DNA of 64,000 nt from Molossus alvarezi (GCA_037176705.1 CM073887.1:30755501-30819500), one strand, 5' to 3'; counted from the stretch's first letter, positions 12,366 to 24,295 are shown. Program-made: numbers and translations. Notes: generated by a model from the letters alone, not told the origin.

Positions 12366-12690
12366 GCAATTTTGTTTTTCTGGTGTTTAGTTGTTTGAGT
12401 TCTTCATAAATTTTGCATATTAACCTCTTATCATGCGTGTCATTGGTGATTGAGAAGTACAAACTGGTAGTTACAGAACAGTCACAGAGACACAGATTAC
12501 AGCCCAGGGAATACAGTCAATAACATCGTGATAACTACGTATGAGGCCAGGTGGGTGCTTGAAACATCAAGGAGATCACTTGGTGAAGTATATGATTTTC
12601 TAACCACTATGCTGTACATCTGGAACTAATACAGAATTATACTAAATGCAAACTGTAATTTAAAAATTTAAAAATGTAAAATGTCAGAGC
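12366..12690. repeat. Old L1 fragment, probably 5'-inverted
   Basis: 12366-12445 reads as minus-strand ORF2 ('AGTTGTTTGAGTTCTTCATA', 'ATATTAACCTCTTATCATGC'). It switches directly to plus-strand 3' UTR ('GGGAATACAGTCAATAACAT', 'CGTGATAACTACGTATGAGG', 'CACTATGCTGTACATCTGGA', 'ACTAATACAGAATTATACTA') at 12447-12660. This opposite-strand arrangement fits an inverted L1 insertion. The copy is too old to show a duplication. Confidence 0.65.
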
Positions 12691-13468
12691 AAGTTAACAG
12701 AAACAGTACAGGAACAGGCATATGACAATTAAAATAAGTAATTGATTTTTCTGACATAATTTATTACATTTTTATTTGCTAAAAAGACATAGGATAAACT
12801 CACTGTCCTATTGTATAGACATATACACATGTATATAAATATGTACTGTATATGAATGTGTACTAAACTATATGAATATGTATGTGTACTAAACTTCCAG
12901 AGGTTTATAAACTGGCATTTTGCCATTTGAAGTTAATCCTACTAAAACCTGCTTTTTCTGAAAGATACTACAACATTACAAAATTCTGTATGATAACTGG
13001 AATCTCATGTAGATGCCCTAAAAGATACAAGAAACCATAGATCAAACCAATAGTACAAGTTTAATGTTTAAGAATTTACTCTGCTTTCAAATTGCTTTAA
13101 AAATTGTTGCATTCATGAAATTATGCAATATTTTTAATATTCAAAAATTTTAGTACATTTTTAATGACTAAAGATTATACACATTACCAATATATTATCG
13201 TTGTAATTAGCTTCTTATTTCTCATAGTATTCCAGACTCTGGTCAACCTATTTGAATTACCTAAATTTTAATGCTCAGGAATAATAAGTTGCTCAAAAGC
13301 TATAAAGCTGTTAAATTGTAATCAGATAGATAATAGACTACTCATATATTTCAAAAAGTGATGATTCTAGATATAGTAGATATTTTTAAATTAATTGTAT
13401 GGGTATTATCTAAGCACTTGCAGAAGTGTGTACTTGGCAATTGATAATTTCATATTTTAAAATCAATT
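12691..13468. other. No recognised gene or repeat
   Basis: A+T-rich with no nameable repeat. The minus-strand ORF at 12729-12926 lies in TATA/TGTATA-type low-complexity sequence. Confidence 0.5.
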
Positions 13469-13486
13469 AAAAAGTCATCTATAGGC

Positions 13487-14018
13487 CAACACTTGTTTGA
13501 TGATTTGTTGAGGGTGGCCATTCTGACAGGTGTGAGGTGATACCTCATTGTTGTTTTAATTTGCATCTCTCTGATGATTAGTGATGATGAGCATTTCTTC
13601 ATATGTCTCTTAGCCATTTGTATGTCCTGTTTGGAGAGGTGTCTATTTAGTTCCTCTGCCCATTTTTTAATTGGGTTCTTTGTCTTCCTTTTGTGGAGTT
13701 GTATGAGCACTCTATATATATTGGAAATTAACCCCTTATCTGATATATTATTGGCAATTATGCTCTCCCATACAGTGGGTAGCCTTTCCATTTTGATGAT
13801 TGTATCTTTTGCTGTGCAGAAGCTTTTGAGTTTGATGTAGTCCCATGTGTTCATTTTCTCCTTTGTTTCTGTTGCCTTAGGTGATGTATCAGTGAAAATT
13901 CTGCTACATATGATGTGTGAAATTTTGTTGCCTACATCTTCTTCTAGGATTTTTATGGATTCGTGAGTCACATTTAAGTCTTTTATTCATTTTGAGTTTA
14001 TTTTTGTGTAGGGTGTAA
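13487..14018 (-). pseudogene. L1 ORF2 fragment (inverted arm)
   Basis: The minus-strand reading frame is open for about 173 codons from 13971 to 13450. It matches the region of L1 ORF2p downstream of the reverse transcriptase, with '[20 protein letters not shown]', '[20 protein letters not shown]' and '[20 protein letters not shown]'. The frame lacks endonuclease and polymerase domains, runs out of L1 at about 13484 and continues into flanking DNA. It is a dead fragment, but open, which indicates a fairly recent insertion. Confidence 0.9.
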
Positions 14019-14019
14019 G

Positions 14020-14487
14020 TTGATGGTCAACAAATCATCAAACAACAAGTGTTGGCAAGGGTGTGGAGAAAGGGGTACTCTAGTACACTGCTGGTGGGAA
14101 TGCAGACTGGTGCAGCCACTATGGAAAACAATATGGTTTTACATCAAAAAATTAAAAATTGAACTTCCATTTGACCCAGTGATCCCACTTCTAGGAATAT
14201 ACCCTAAGAAGCCCAAAACACCAATCACGAAGAATATATGTACCCCTATGTTTGTAGCAGTACTATTTACAATAGCTAAGATCTGGAAACAGCCCAAGTG
14301 TCCATCAGTAGACGAATGGATAAAAAAGCAGTGGTACATATACACAATGGAGTACTACGCAGCTGTAAGAAAGATCTCTTATCCTTTGAGACAACATGGA
14401 GGGGCCTGGAAAGTATCATCCTAAGTGAAACAAGCCAAACAGAGAAAGACAAGTATCATATGATCTCACTTATACATGAAATATAAT
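14020..14487 (+). pseudogene. L1 ORF2 C-terminus with 4-bp frameshift
   Basis: The plus-strand frame covers the C-terminal zinc-knuckle-like region of ORF2p ('[20 protein letters not shown]', '[20 protein letters not shown]', '[19 protein letters not shown]'). Frame is lost near 14368: the L1 at 16045-16734 has GTAAGAAAGAAAGATC where this copy has GTAAGAAAGATC, a 4-bp deletion. The true C-terminus continues in another frame to the stop near 14486 ('LSFETTWRGLESIILSETSQ'). Confidence 0.88.
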
Positions 14488-14736
14488 GAACATAACAGTC
14501 TGAGGAATGGGGTAGTCCTAGAGATGTGGAAGTGGGGTACAGACTGACAATCCCCAGAAGAGGGGGTGGTGGGGGAGAGATAAACCACAGAACTTATATG
14601 CATGTATGCATGAACAGTGAACATGGACAACAAAGCTGGGGACAGGGCAGGGGGGAGGGGGAGGGGGGAATCAGTGGGGGGAAAAAGGAGAAACATCTGT
14701 AACAAAAATTAATTAATAAAAAAAAAGTCATCTATA

Positions 14737-15119
14737 TGAAAACTAAAATTAAAATAATGTATCTATTATTTAATTAATAAGGCAGTTGTATGGTAATACA
14801 ATATAAACAATGTGCATTTTAAGTACTCATAAGAATATAAACCTTGTATTGCCTGGATGAGCCTCTAAATTAAACAAATTCAAGCTAAAATTTAATTGTA
14901 TTTTCCAATAATATAGAGAAAATTTTCAACCAAATTCCAAAATTCAGAGCTTCCACTTGGCCTCTACATGTAGCTTGCTCTCTGATTCACTCTGCATAGA
15001 AAATCAGATACACAGTTTCCATTGCTTTTAACAATTTTTGTGCACCGTATTCCCTAGAGATGTTTCCCAAAGTAACTTCTTAAAAGATGCTATTTAATAA
15101 TAGAAATCATATGAAATTA
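14737..15119. other. No recognised gene or repeat
   Basis: A+T-rich spacer between the inverted L1 and the next SINE. Nothing identifiable. Confidence 0.5.
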
Positions 15120-15403
15120 AGAATTGAAAAAAGTTGCCCTGGCCAGTTTGGCTCAGCGGTTGGAGCATCCACCTGCGGCCGGAGAGACCCGGGTTCGGTT
15201 CCCGCTAAGGGCATGTACCTCGGTTGCAGTTTGTCCCCGGCCCTGGTTGGTCATGCGGGTGGCAGCCACTCGATGTGTCCCTTTCACATCGATGTTTCCC
15301 TCTCTCTCTCTTCCCCTCTCTCCCTCCCACTCTATCTGTACAAAAAATGGAAAAATGTCCTCAGGTGAGGATAAAAAAAAAATAAAAGAATTGAAAAAAG
15401 TTG
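15120..15403 (+). mobile_element. Young Ves SINE, 'GTGAGGAT' subtype, perfect 17-bp duplication
   Basis: The body 15137-15386 opens 'CCCTGGCCAGTTTGGCTCAG', has intact box A and box B ('GGTTCGGTTCCCGCTAAGGG') and ends 'CTCAGGTGAGGATAAAAAAA'. The duplication AGAATTGAAAAAAGTTG at 15120-15136 and 15387-15403 is identical over 17 bp. Retained CpGs (for example 'CTGCGGCCGG' and 'CCCCGGCCC') and the perfect duplication mark it as one of the youngest SINEs here. Confidence 0.95.
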
Positions 15404-16044
15404 CTTGCATTTTCAAATGCTTGTGTATTAAACCAAGACACTAAATGCCATCAGTGTTTTTGATAACTTCCGTATCAATTTTTCTTCACTATTTTGCTAT
15501 ATATACAAAAAACATAAAAAGACATCTACATGAAAAATAGCTATAATTTGTTTGAAGCAACTGTCAATTGAACATTGGATTTCATTTTTAAGATCATCTT
15601 TCCTTATTTTGTTTTTTAAAAATGCTTCTTAATGAAGTTTTATGGTGACCATTTTAGGCTGATTAAATACTAGAATCCTTTTATTTGTTCAGATTTGTTC
15701 AGGTCCCTTGTGCGCCTCACTCTTATTAAACATGGGATCTAATGAGCCTCATGCAGGGTTTCTGGGTAATTATTACTCACAGTCTGAAGTGGATTTCAGT
15801 TCCAATCCATTTAGTTTTATGTGCTGAAACTAAATAATTAATGTGAATTTTTATACATTTTTAGATTTGACTTTTCAGAGTAATGAAACTATAAATTTCA
15901 AAATCTTAGACTCTTATCTCGTATCCAATTCAGTATGTAATTGAAAACAAGCATTTAATATAGGTGGGAGAACCTTCCAGATTTAAATGGAGTATCTGTT
16001 AAGCTGCATCACTATAATTAAATCAAAAGATTTGACTACTGTTT
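15404..16044. other. No recognised gene or repeat
   Basis: A+T-rich sequence with no ORF or repeat I can support. Confidence 0.5.
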
Positions 16045-16734
16045 AAAACATAAAAACAAGCAGTGTTCCCACCAGTCTGTATCAGTCTGCCTAGTGGTTG
16101 GTGCAGCCACTATGGAAAACAATATGGTGTTACATCAAAAAAATTAAAAATTGATCTTTCATTTGACCCAGTGATCCCACTTCTAGGAATATACCCTAAG
16201 AAGCCTGAAACACCAATCAGAAAGAATATATGTACCCCCATGTTCATAGCAGCGCTATTTACAATAGCTAAGATCTAGAAACAGCCCAAGTGTCCATCAG
16301 TAAACAAATGGATAAAAAAGCAGTGGTACATATACACAATGGAGTACTATGCAGCTGTAAGAAAGAAAGATCTCTTATCCTTTGAGAGGACATGGAGGGA
16401 CCTGGAGAGTATTATCCTAAGTGAAACAAGCCAAGCAGAAAAAGACAAATATCACATGATCTCACTTATTTGTGGAATATAATGAACATAACAGTCTGAG
16501 GAATAGGGTGGACCCAGAGATGTGGAAGTAGGGTACAGACTGACAACCCTCAGAAGAGGAGGTGGTAGGGGAATGGAAGAGATAAACCACAGAACTTATA
16601 TACATGTATACATAACCAATGGACATGGACAACAAAGCCGGGGACGGGGTAGGGTGTCAATGGGGTAAAAAAGGAGAAACAAACAAACAAACAAAAAAAT
16701 TTTAAAAAAATAGAAAAAGAAAACATAAAAACAA
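16045..16734 (+). mobile_element. Young 5'-truncated L1
   Basis: An exact 15-bp duplication AAAACATAAAAACAA lies at 16045-16059 and 16720-16734. The body contains the ORF2 C-terminus from '[20 protein letters not shown]' onward and the 3' UTR. A stop replaces the tryptophan codon of '[11 protein letters not shown]' (16276-16278, TAG). The first about 40 bp (16063-16100, 'TTCCCACCAGTCTGTATCAG') do not match ORF2 collinearly and may be a scrambled 5' junction. The tail is A-rich with an (AAAC)n stretch at 16675-16697. Confidence 0.92.
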
Positions 16735-17289
16735 ATATGATAAAATAAAATTTGAAAAATTGTAACATTAATTTATTTCCTCAAATAGTATTACAAAAGA
16801 TTTACCTCTTCCATGTGCTCATTTAGCTATTTTAATTCATCCATACAATAACTTTACAAAAACTGATTTATTCAATGCCTATCAGTTATCTTACAAATGT
16901 GTTTAAAAACCTATACTCCTTACTTGTCAGCTATAAAGAAATGTAGGATGCTTTATCATAACTATAACACTAGGTCTTTCCCATAAAAAAAGGAAAATCA
17001 TCTATTTATCCTAACCCTTATTTAAGTTTTGGATTCTTAACCAGCTGATAAAGCATCTACAATGAAGCCATCAAGTAATCATTTGTTACCTTTTAACATT
17101 TGAATTATTAATAAAACAAATATAATAAGCTTGTATCAGTCATAATGAGGCATTATATCAGCAATAATAAAAGCAATAAGCATAGGACACAGTTTTCACA
17201 CCTCAAACCACCATTCCTCAGAGTGCATTCGAGTAAAACAAACTAAGGGAAGGTGATGGGATATATCATTGGCATAATTAGGTTACAGA
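16735..17289. other. No recognised gene or repeat
   Basis: A+T-rich; nothing nameable. Confidence 0.5.
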
Positions 17290-17685
17290 TGTGAATTTCC
17301 TGTTTGAATTCTCTTGACCTCTGCTCCCTTTGAAGTTGTGAGGTGCCGGATGGAGAGGCTTTTGTGGAAAGGAAGTACTAAGGGCACGCTTCGGTCCACA
17401 TCTTCTGAGAAAATGAGTTTTCAGTATAAGAGCCTGCAGGAAACGAAATCCTTACAACTAAAAAGATGGGTGACCTTGCATGCGCCTCCTTGCCAGTCAA
17501 GCCCAGCACAGCAGGACTGGAGCCTAAGTGGATGCCTCATGGTGTCTATGAGGGACACCCTGAAGTGGAAGGCCCAGCTAAGTCACATTTGCATAATGAC
17601 ACACAGAAACTGACATATAATGTGTTTTAAGTTGATGAATTTGGGGGTAATTTGTGACACAGCACCAGATAACTCATTGTGTCTG
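17290..17685 (+). repeat. Probable ERVL-MaLR (MLT1-like) LTR
   Basis: The 3' part ('AAACTGACATATAATGTGTT', 'TTAAGTTGATGAATTTGGGGG', 'TAATTTGTGACACAGCACCAG') resembles the end of MLT/MST-type LTRs, in which 'AAGCCACTGAGTTTTGGGGT' is followed by 'TTTGTTACACAGCA'. The GC-richer front (17310-17600) matches the composition of such LTRs. The 99-codon ORF across it (17314-17613) is most likely chance within the repeat. Confidence 0.55.
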
Positions 17686-19380
17686 TATACTATAGTTATA
17701 ATTATGTAGTTATGAATAGTTTTTATATATAATTATAGATGTAATTACATAGACATGTAATATAAATGCATCTTGTTAAGTATTATATATACTTATATAA
17801 CTGTAAATATATAGTTTGTTAATGGTAATAAGTAATAACTCAAAACTGTGGTTTTGCTTTATTTGTAAAATGCAGTTCTTATCAAAATTGTACATGATGA
17901 AATATTTATTTTATAAATGTATTCTCAACAATTATGTATATTTCTAAAAGATTCTTACTCAAGGAATCCTAACTTTTCCTAAGTCAATATATAATACATA
18001 GGATAAACATGAGTTACCTATTTATTAATGCAGAGGGTACACAAATAATAAAAAATTTTATTGCCTTTTCTCAAAAATAATATCGTCACAAGAAGGAAGA
18101 TGTTCATATATATGCAAGTAATGTTAATAAGCAGAGTATCTGTGGTATTTTTGCTTACATTAAACTGGTACTAAAATGAGACTAATAATTAAACTAGTAG
18201 TCTTTTTTTTTTTTACTCTATAGCTACATTAAAATCTAAAATGAGCTTATCATGTAAAATTAAAGCATTTAGTCTGATGGCACACCAATTAAACCTGAAT
18301 GACAAAAATTAAAATATGATTATTATAATGAGAAATTATGTTGCTGGGCAGTTGGAATGTTTCAAATTTGAATAAAATGTTGGTTCTTATTTTTGAGTAC
18401 TATAAGACAAACCAGAAATCAATGAAATAATTTAAGCAAAATTTAAAGAAACCCAGAGTTTCAAATGTAATTAAACAAGAGAAGATGTATAAATGCTTCT
18501 AATGGTGACATTCCAATATCATTTAATAATTTAAAATATATGTTAAAGACAGAAGAATTTTTATGGAGTTCAGTTTATTCTTATGAAGCCCAGTTTATGT
18601 ACTCCAATTATGCAATAGAATATATGGTAGAATTATGCATAATATTTGGTTTTAAATATAACGATTAGTAAAAAAATGTAAGTCAAACTTGCTTCATAAT
18701 TAACACAATTTGCTAAAAACTCACAATTTATTCGTATTTTTACTTAAATTTTATTTTAACAGGTATCTCTAGCATCTTATCAGAAAAGATTTTATATCTC
18801 AATTCATACAATTTTTTTTTTAGAAAATTGTTACCTGCCCTCACAATAATATTTTACGCTTTTCAAAAAAGTCAGTCAATCTTTATACCATGCCAAATAT
18901 AACAGCATTGATGGGAACTGTAATTTTTGACCATGGAAAAGAGTACTCTAAATTAGTAATTTATTCTGTACATTTCCATTACTTTTTAATCCTATGAATC
19001 TTGAGCCTCCTAAATGCTCATATGCATACAAACCACAGATACTCCCACATCCCTGAAGTAGACTAGCAAGTTTACTTATGTTTTAGTGATGGCATTTTAT
19101 ATAACACCTAAATAATAAATTTATAAGTATAAAAATATGTGTGGCACCTAATAAGAACTCACTAGATATTTGATATTATTATTGTTTATTTTAATTATGG
19201 AGGGTTGCAATTGTACCGCCAAGGTCAGTGAAGTGATATTACAGGTGATTATTTTCTCAAAAATGTGTTATCAGAATGTATATTTTTCAAAAATATTTTG
19301 TTTAATGATAGTAACTATGTCACCTTATGAAATTAAAACAAACGATTTTCAAAATATGCTTTAAAAAAGTGAAACTACAG
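17686..19380. other. No recognised gene; very A+T-rich
   Basis: 17690-17830 is TATA/ATAT-rich. The remainder is A+T-rich sequence with no repeat I can place; the ORF at 19170-19364 has no motif. Confidence 0.5.
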
Positions 19381-19384
19381 TTAC

Positions 19385-19510
19385 TTATAATTGGAGAAAT
19401 GCAAATTAAAACCACAAAGAGATACTATTACATACCTGGTGAATAAAATGAAACGACGTCATATCTAGTCTGGTTAAGATGTGAGCAAATTGGACTGTCA
19501 TATTCTGTCA
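19385..19510 (+). repeat. Old L1 ORF2 fragment
   Basis: 'GGAGAAATGCAAATTAAAAC', 'CACAAAGAGATACTATTACA' and 'TACCTGGTGAATAAAATG' follow the conserved L1 ORF2 segment that codes for the methionine- and lysine-rich region near '[16 protein letters not shown]'. Highly diverged. Confidence 0.6.
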
Positions 19511-19649
19511 CGTTTATCCCAAACGCTTTTATTTCCACTTTAGGTGTTTGATAGAAATGCAAAAATTGTTTATGTATTAGTTAAAGATCATTAAAATACC
19601 ATCTGCTCCTCAGGTTTTGTGAAGGGTACACAATTTAGAATACACATCC

Positions 19650-19800
19650 AATAATGTTTATATATTATATTCTATAATATATGTACTTTATATATTGTGT
19701 ATAATTATATATAATATATATTATAAATATTATATAATATAAATGTAATATAAATATATATTATATATAATTGTGCATATATTACAAATATTTATACACA
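19650..19800. repeat. TA-rich self-complementary tract
   Basis: About 150 bp built almost only from A and T with many short palindromes (TATATAATATATATTATA-like units near 19709-19770). It could extrude cruciform or hairpin structures. It looks like low-complexity expansion, not a defined element. Confidence 0.8.
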
Positions 19801-20012
19801 TATATACAAGGATATACATATTATACAAATGCTAAAATGTAAAGAAACCTACAGAGAAAAGGAATAAAGAAGAAGAGAAAAGAGAGAAATGTATGTAGAA
19901 GACAAAGTGTGAGAACAAGAGTAAGAACAAGCAGAATGAGAGAGATACGTTGCATTAAAAGTTGAATTGAGAAAATTACATGGCTATATTCTGAACTTCG
20001 CACAAATGTTAT

Positions 20013-20211
20013 AAAACAATAAGTGAGCCCAACCAGTGTAGCTCAGTGGATTGAATGTGTCCTATGGACTGAGAGGTCCTGGCTCAATCCCCAGTCAGGT
20101 CACATGCCTGGGTTGCAGGCTTGATCCGCAGTAGGGGGAGTGCAGGAGACAGTCAATTGATGCATCTCTCTCACATTCATGTTTCTTTCTCTCTCTCTCC
20201 CTTCCTCTTTC

Positions 20212-20248
<37 letters not shown>

Positions 20249-20286
20249 ATAAAAAACATATAAAAATAAATAAATAAAACAAGTGA
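20013..20286 (+). mobile_element. Ves SINE with long A-tail
   Basis: The body 20027-20275 starts 'GCCCAACCAGTGTAGCTCAG'. A run of more than 30 A lies near 20214-20245, before 'TCAATAAAAAACATATAAAA'. The duplication is imperfect: AAAACAATAAGTGA (20013-20026) against AAAACAAGTGA (20276-20286), with a 3-base gap. Confidence 0.88.
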
Positions 20287-22165
20287 AATTTTTTTCCTGG
20301 AGTTTTTTTAAGCTAATGAGTCTTGGATCTTCACTTTTGCACCCTATTAATTTGACAGATTTATCACTCTAGTGAAAGAATCAACTTTTTACTGTCAGTC
20401 TTATCACAGACGTTAGCTAAATTGGATATTAAATCCAAACTCTCAATTACTTTAACATGATAAAGTCAGACAGCATCAGTGTTGAATAAAGAAGAAAAAA
20501 ATAAGCTTCAGTCTCTTTGGTCATAATTTTTTGTTTTGTTTATATTCATTATTTTTCTTTCCTTCCATTTCAATGCGTGTTCTGCATTTAGACATTCAGG
20601 TTATGTCTATGTCTTGGTTTGTAGACATCAACATTATAAAGATGTTTTAATTCTCCCAATTAGTCTCCCTGGGGCCTATAATTTATTATTTCCATCAAAT
20701 GGAAAGGATGGTCCTTTGTTTTACCGGGTATATAACTCAGGTGGAGTGCCATACTTGCTGTCAATTGTCCCGAAACACACTTCATGCACTCAGTCTTTAT
20801 TGTACTGCTTCACAGAATTGGTTCAACAGGCTGAACAGAAGAAAATCAAGAAGTCCCATATCAGAGAGCTCTGACTGTGAAGAGTGGAACTTTCTCAGCA
20901 AGTAATTTGGATGACTTTGGATGTTTAGATGTTTGAATGCTTTTTAAAATTTGGATCCTTTTTCTCAAATTTTTTTTTCCCCCAAGAACATAACAAACTG
21001 AGCTAAATAAGGGCTCTGCTGGGAGCACCTTCAAGGCTTAACATTCCTTGTCACTGGTCAACCTTGCCAAACAAGAGTCCGACACCACAGGGACACAGTG
21101 GGATTGAGCAAAATTTTGCTTTTGTGGCATCTGTTCGTACATTCACGGAGGGTAGATATAATGTAAGTATAAGCAAAGTAAAACCTATAATGCATAGCTC
21201 TGGGGAATTTTATTCCACTTGGTTTCATGAGAAAGATGCAGTATGGACTAGCTTAATAAATTTTAGCAGTCTATTTAGCATATGAATGAATATATATCAA
21301 AGCAAATGGTAAATGGAACTTAGATTAATACTATTTAAAATAGTTAAAACTGTGCAAAAGCTATTACTGTGCAGAGGAAAGAATAAAAACCAGAAGGCAA
21401 AAGGTATGGGTTCTATTTCAGGTTCTGTCATGAATGGACTTAAATGTAAACTTGGTTATGTGTTTTGCAAAAGTAAAGGTTCTCTTAGCACTTCCAGGTA
21501 TATTTCTAATGTTTCTATTACCTTTATTTTTACTATTATAAAATAATGTAAATTTATTTCAAAAAATTATACACTATATATAAATAAAAAGACATTAAAA
21601 ATCATTACGTATGGATAACCAGTGTTGATATGCTTTTCTTTTTCTAAGCATACTTCTGTACATTTTTCCTTTATCAAAAAGAGGTTTTAAAGTACTGTTT
21701 TGTAGATTTTTTTCACTCAAAACATAAATAATAAGCATTGATATTTGTATGTTCATTTGAAAAGACTGCAGACTGTTCTGCTCTAGCACAAATTTAATAA
21801 ATCCTTTGCTGTTGATCATTTGAATTTTTACAACTTTTTACTATTATATAAAAACATCAGCTAACATATATGACACAATATATGAAAGAACACATCTATG
21901 AATATACATAAAGCCACAGTATAAATTATTTTTTAAAATTTAGTACTTGCCCAAAAAAAAGACCTTGAAATTTTTACAAATAAAAAAATACATATGAGCA
22001 AAACAAGTATTTTAAAAAGCATAATTTGTATAAACATTTAAAATAAATAAAACAACAGAATAGCACTTCTCCCTAAAAATGTCATTCAAGGTATATAGAA
22101 ATATAGATTATCTACAGCATTGTTTATGTCAATTTAAATTGCTCCCACAATTCTTATATCAAAAT
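20287..22165. other. No recognised gene or repeat
   Basis: Includes the plus-strand ORF 20536-20874 (112 codons), which is moderately GC-balanced near 20640-20870 and might be part of an unrecognised repeat or pseudogene. I could not match it to a family. ORFs at 21064-21285, 21313-21546 and 21595-21819 are likewise unassigned. Confidence 0.4.
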
Positions 22166-22965
22166 AATTTAAAATATTCAACCTCACTAATTATCAGAGA
22201 GATTCAGATTAAAAATACAATGAGATATCACCTCATACTTGCCACAATGGCGGCCATCAATAATCAACAAACCACAAATGCTGGTGAGGATGTGGAGAAA
22301 AAGTAACCATGGTACACTACTGGTGGGAATGCAGACTGGTGTAGCCACTATGGAAAACAGTATGGAGTTTCCTCAAAAAATTAAAAATAAAACTGCCATT
22401 TGACCCTGTGATCCCACTGCCAAGAACATATTCTAAGAATCCCGAAACACCAACCAGAAAGAATATGTGCAGCATTATTTAAAATAGCTAAGATTTGGAA
22501 GGAGCCCAAGTGTCCATCAGTAGATGCGTGGATAAAAAAAGCTGTGGTTCATTTACACAATGGAATACTATGCAGCTATAAAAAAGGGGGATTTTTTTTT
22601 TTTTTTTTGAGACAGCGTGGATGGACCTAGAGATGATTATACTAACCAAAATAATCCAGTCAGAAAAAGATAAATATCACATGATCTCACTTATATGTGA
22701 AATCTAATGAGCAAGATAAACTAATAAATAAAATAGAACCAGAAGCATGGAAACATGGAACAGACTGATAAATCTCATAGGGAAGGGTGGGGGGGGATGG
22801 GAAGAGATTAACCAAATAATTTAAATATATATGTGCATTGTCCATGGACATAGATAATAGAGTGGTGAAGGCCTGGGGTGGGGTAGAAACTGGGTGGAGG
22901 AGAACAATGAGGGAAAAAAAAGGGGTACATTTGTAAAACTCTCAATAATCAAGTTTTTTTTTAAA
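22166..22965 (+). mobile_element. Older 5'-truncated L1
   Basis: Starts in ORF2 at 'TCAACCTCACTAATTATCAG' and runs through 'GGTGGGAATGCAGACTGGTG' to a G-rich 3' UTR (22780-22910) and a terminal 'AAAACTCTCAATAATCAAG'. The frame is closed by a stop at 22304-22306. It lacks the 'CTGTAACAAAAATTAATTAA' end of the 14.7 and 58.5 kb copies, so it belongs to a different, older subfamily. A 16-base T run interrupts it near 22592-22608. Confidence 0.88.
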
Positions 22966-23645
22966 TTAAAATAGCCATAAAATGTGGCCAAAAACTGCAT
23001 GTTCAGGGATATAGGCTAATGTGTCTTAAAGAATGTCTTTTACTGTCATATCTTATTTATTGTGTAAAAAAGTAAATAATACAAACCATAATACCCAACT
23101 ATAGGACATTACTGAATCCTTATATATTTATTCACTGAATGAAATTGTGTACAATCATTAAAATGTTAGCATAGATTTTAGTAAAATATAATATACAATA
23201 TATCCATGATCAATATATACTAGTGTGTAGCAAACCAGTATCTGATATATAATTCAAACATAAACATTTAGACAAACACACGTAGTTTTATAGAAGCAAG
23301 TCTGGTAAAACAGATCCCCAAATATTAAGCATAAATATCACTGGATATTATAATTAAAGGAGCTTTTTTCTAATTTGCACATTTCTATATTGTCAAAACA
23401 CTCTATAATCAACATGACGTTCTATTATAAATTTTAAAACATCAACAAGTATTGCTTGAAACAATAATAAAAACAAAAGATAATCATAAGCTATTAAATA
23501 TTTTTTATACTTGGAATTGACTTTGACAAGTGGAAATTTGTGATGCTAAAAACAGAAGAATGCTAAAAACACATTTCCTCTTACAGACTGAGCACTGCTG
23601 CCTTTTTTGTGCCCTAAGAGGAATCATGAACTGAACTATTCTTTA
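22966..23645. other. No recognised gene or repeat
   Basis: A+T-rich; nothing nameable. Confidence 0.5.
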
Positions 23646-23726
23646 AAAGAACTACTTACTGGGGGGAAAAGGAGAAACATCTGTAACAAAAATAAATTAA
23701 TTAATAAAAGAAAGAACTACTTACTG
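23646..23726 (+). mobile_element. Minimal L1 insertion (about 49 bp of 3' end)
   Basis: Only the last bases of the L1 3' UTR are present ('GGGGGAAAAGGAGAAACATC', then 'TGTAACAAAAATAAATTAAT' and a tail) at 23662-23710. It is bracketed by an exact 16-bp duplication AAAGAACTACTTACTG at 23646-23661 and 23711-23726. The 3' sequence is the same as in the L1 copies at 14.7, 55.4 and 58.5 kb. Confidence 0.93.
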
Positions 23727-24295
23727 AGAAAGTAGGTCAGGGGTCAAGCAATGACATACCTGGAATTACGTATATAACTTGATTGCAAATTTAGATGATT
23801 AAACTCTGCTTCAGAGTATCGATAATGGTTTCTTACATATTAGTTTTCTCAAACACTTTTCTTGATTTCCCTAGCACAACTGTTCTTTTCCAATAGAGTG
23901 TTATTCACTTGCAATTTTTCAAGCAACTCAGTCTTTAGTATAATGAAATAATGCTTGGCTATTGCTTTTATTTTATTTTTTTAATTAATATAAATATGTT
24001 TCTTAAAGTAGGAAAATTTGGGGGGGTGAGTTCAAAGTAAATCTCTAAATTGGTATTTAGAGGATTAGTTTCTTCCTTCTATAAATACAAAGTAAATTTA
24101 CTTTAAAAATTTCTGGTACAAAAAATATACTGTATAGGACTTCTTCAAGTCATTTCTTCTTTTAATCTAATAATCTCTTGTTTTCCTTCTTAATTAAATG
24201 AATTGCATTACTAAAAATTAATTGAAGTATCCTTAAAATTAAAGTTAGACTCTCAATGTTGATAACCGCTAAATGAAACTGACAGATCAACTCAG
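23727..24295. other. No recognised gene or repeat
   Basis: A+T-rich; nothing nameable. Confidence 0.5.

Larger units (their letters stand above)
13469..14736 (+). mobile_element. Young L1, 5'-truncated with 5' inversion (twin priming)
   Basis: The target-site duplication is exact over 15 bp: AAAAAGTCATCTATA at 13469-13483 and 14722-14736. The left arm (13484 to about 14020) is L1 ORF2 on the minus strand; the right arm (about 14021-14721) is ORF2 C-terminus plus 3' UTR on the plus strand, ending 'CTGTAACAAAAATTAATTAA' and an A-tail. Both arms stop at the same place in ORF2, around the 'KSSNNKCW' codons, and share about 30 bp there. This arrangement is expected when one L1 RNA is reverse-transcribed from two primers. 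The 3' UTR is G-rich at 14640-14680. Confidence 0.93.

Noticed and set aside
14139..14345. Minus-strand ORF over the L1 forward arm (similar at 57750-58049 plus)
   Set aside because: Antisense shadow of L1 ORF2.
15137..15220. tRNA-like gene (box A and box B at correct spacing)
   Set aside because: It is the head of a Ves SINE, followed by the SINE body and tail; no cloverleaf or anticodon stem of a real tRNA. The same applies to the other 18 copies.
19650..19800. Replication origin or attachment site from palindromic TA sequence
   Set aside because: Low-complexity TA expansion explains it; no defined element or protein-binding pattern.
20536..20874. 112-codon ORF
   Set aside because: Not recognised; overlapped by another open frame and without splice or promoter support. 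Left as unassigned sequence.
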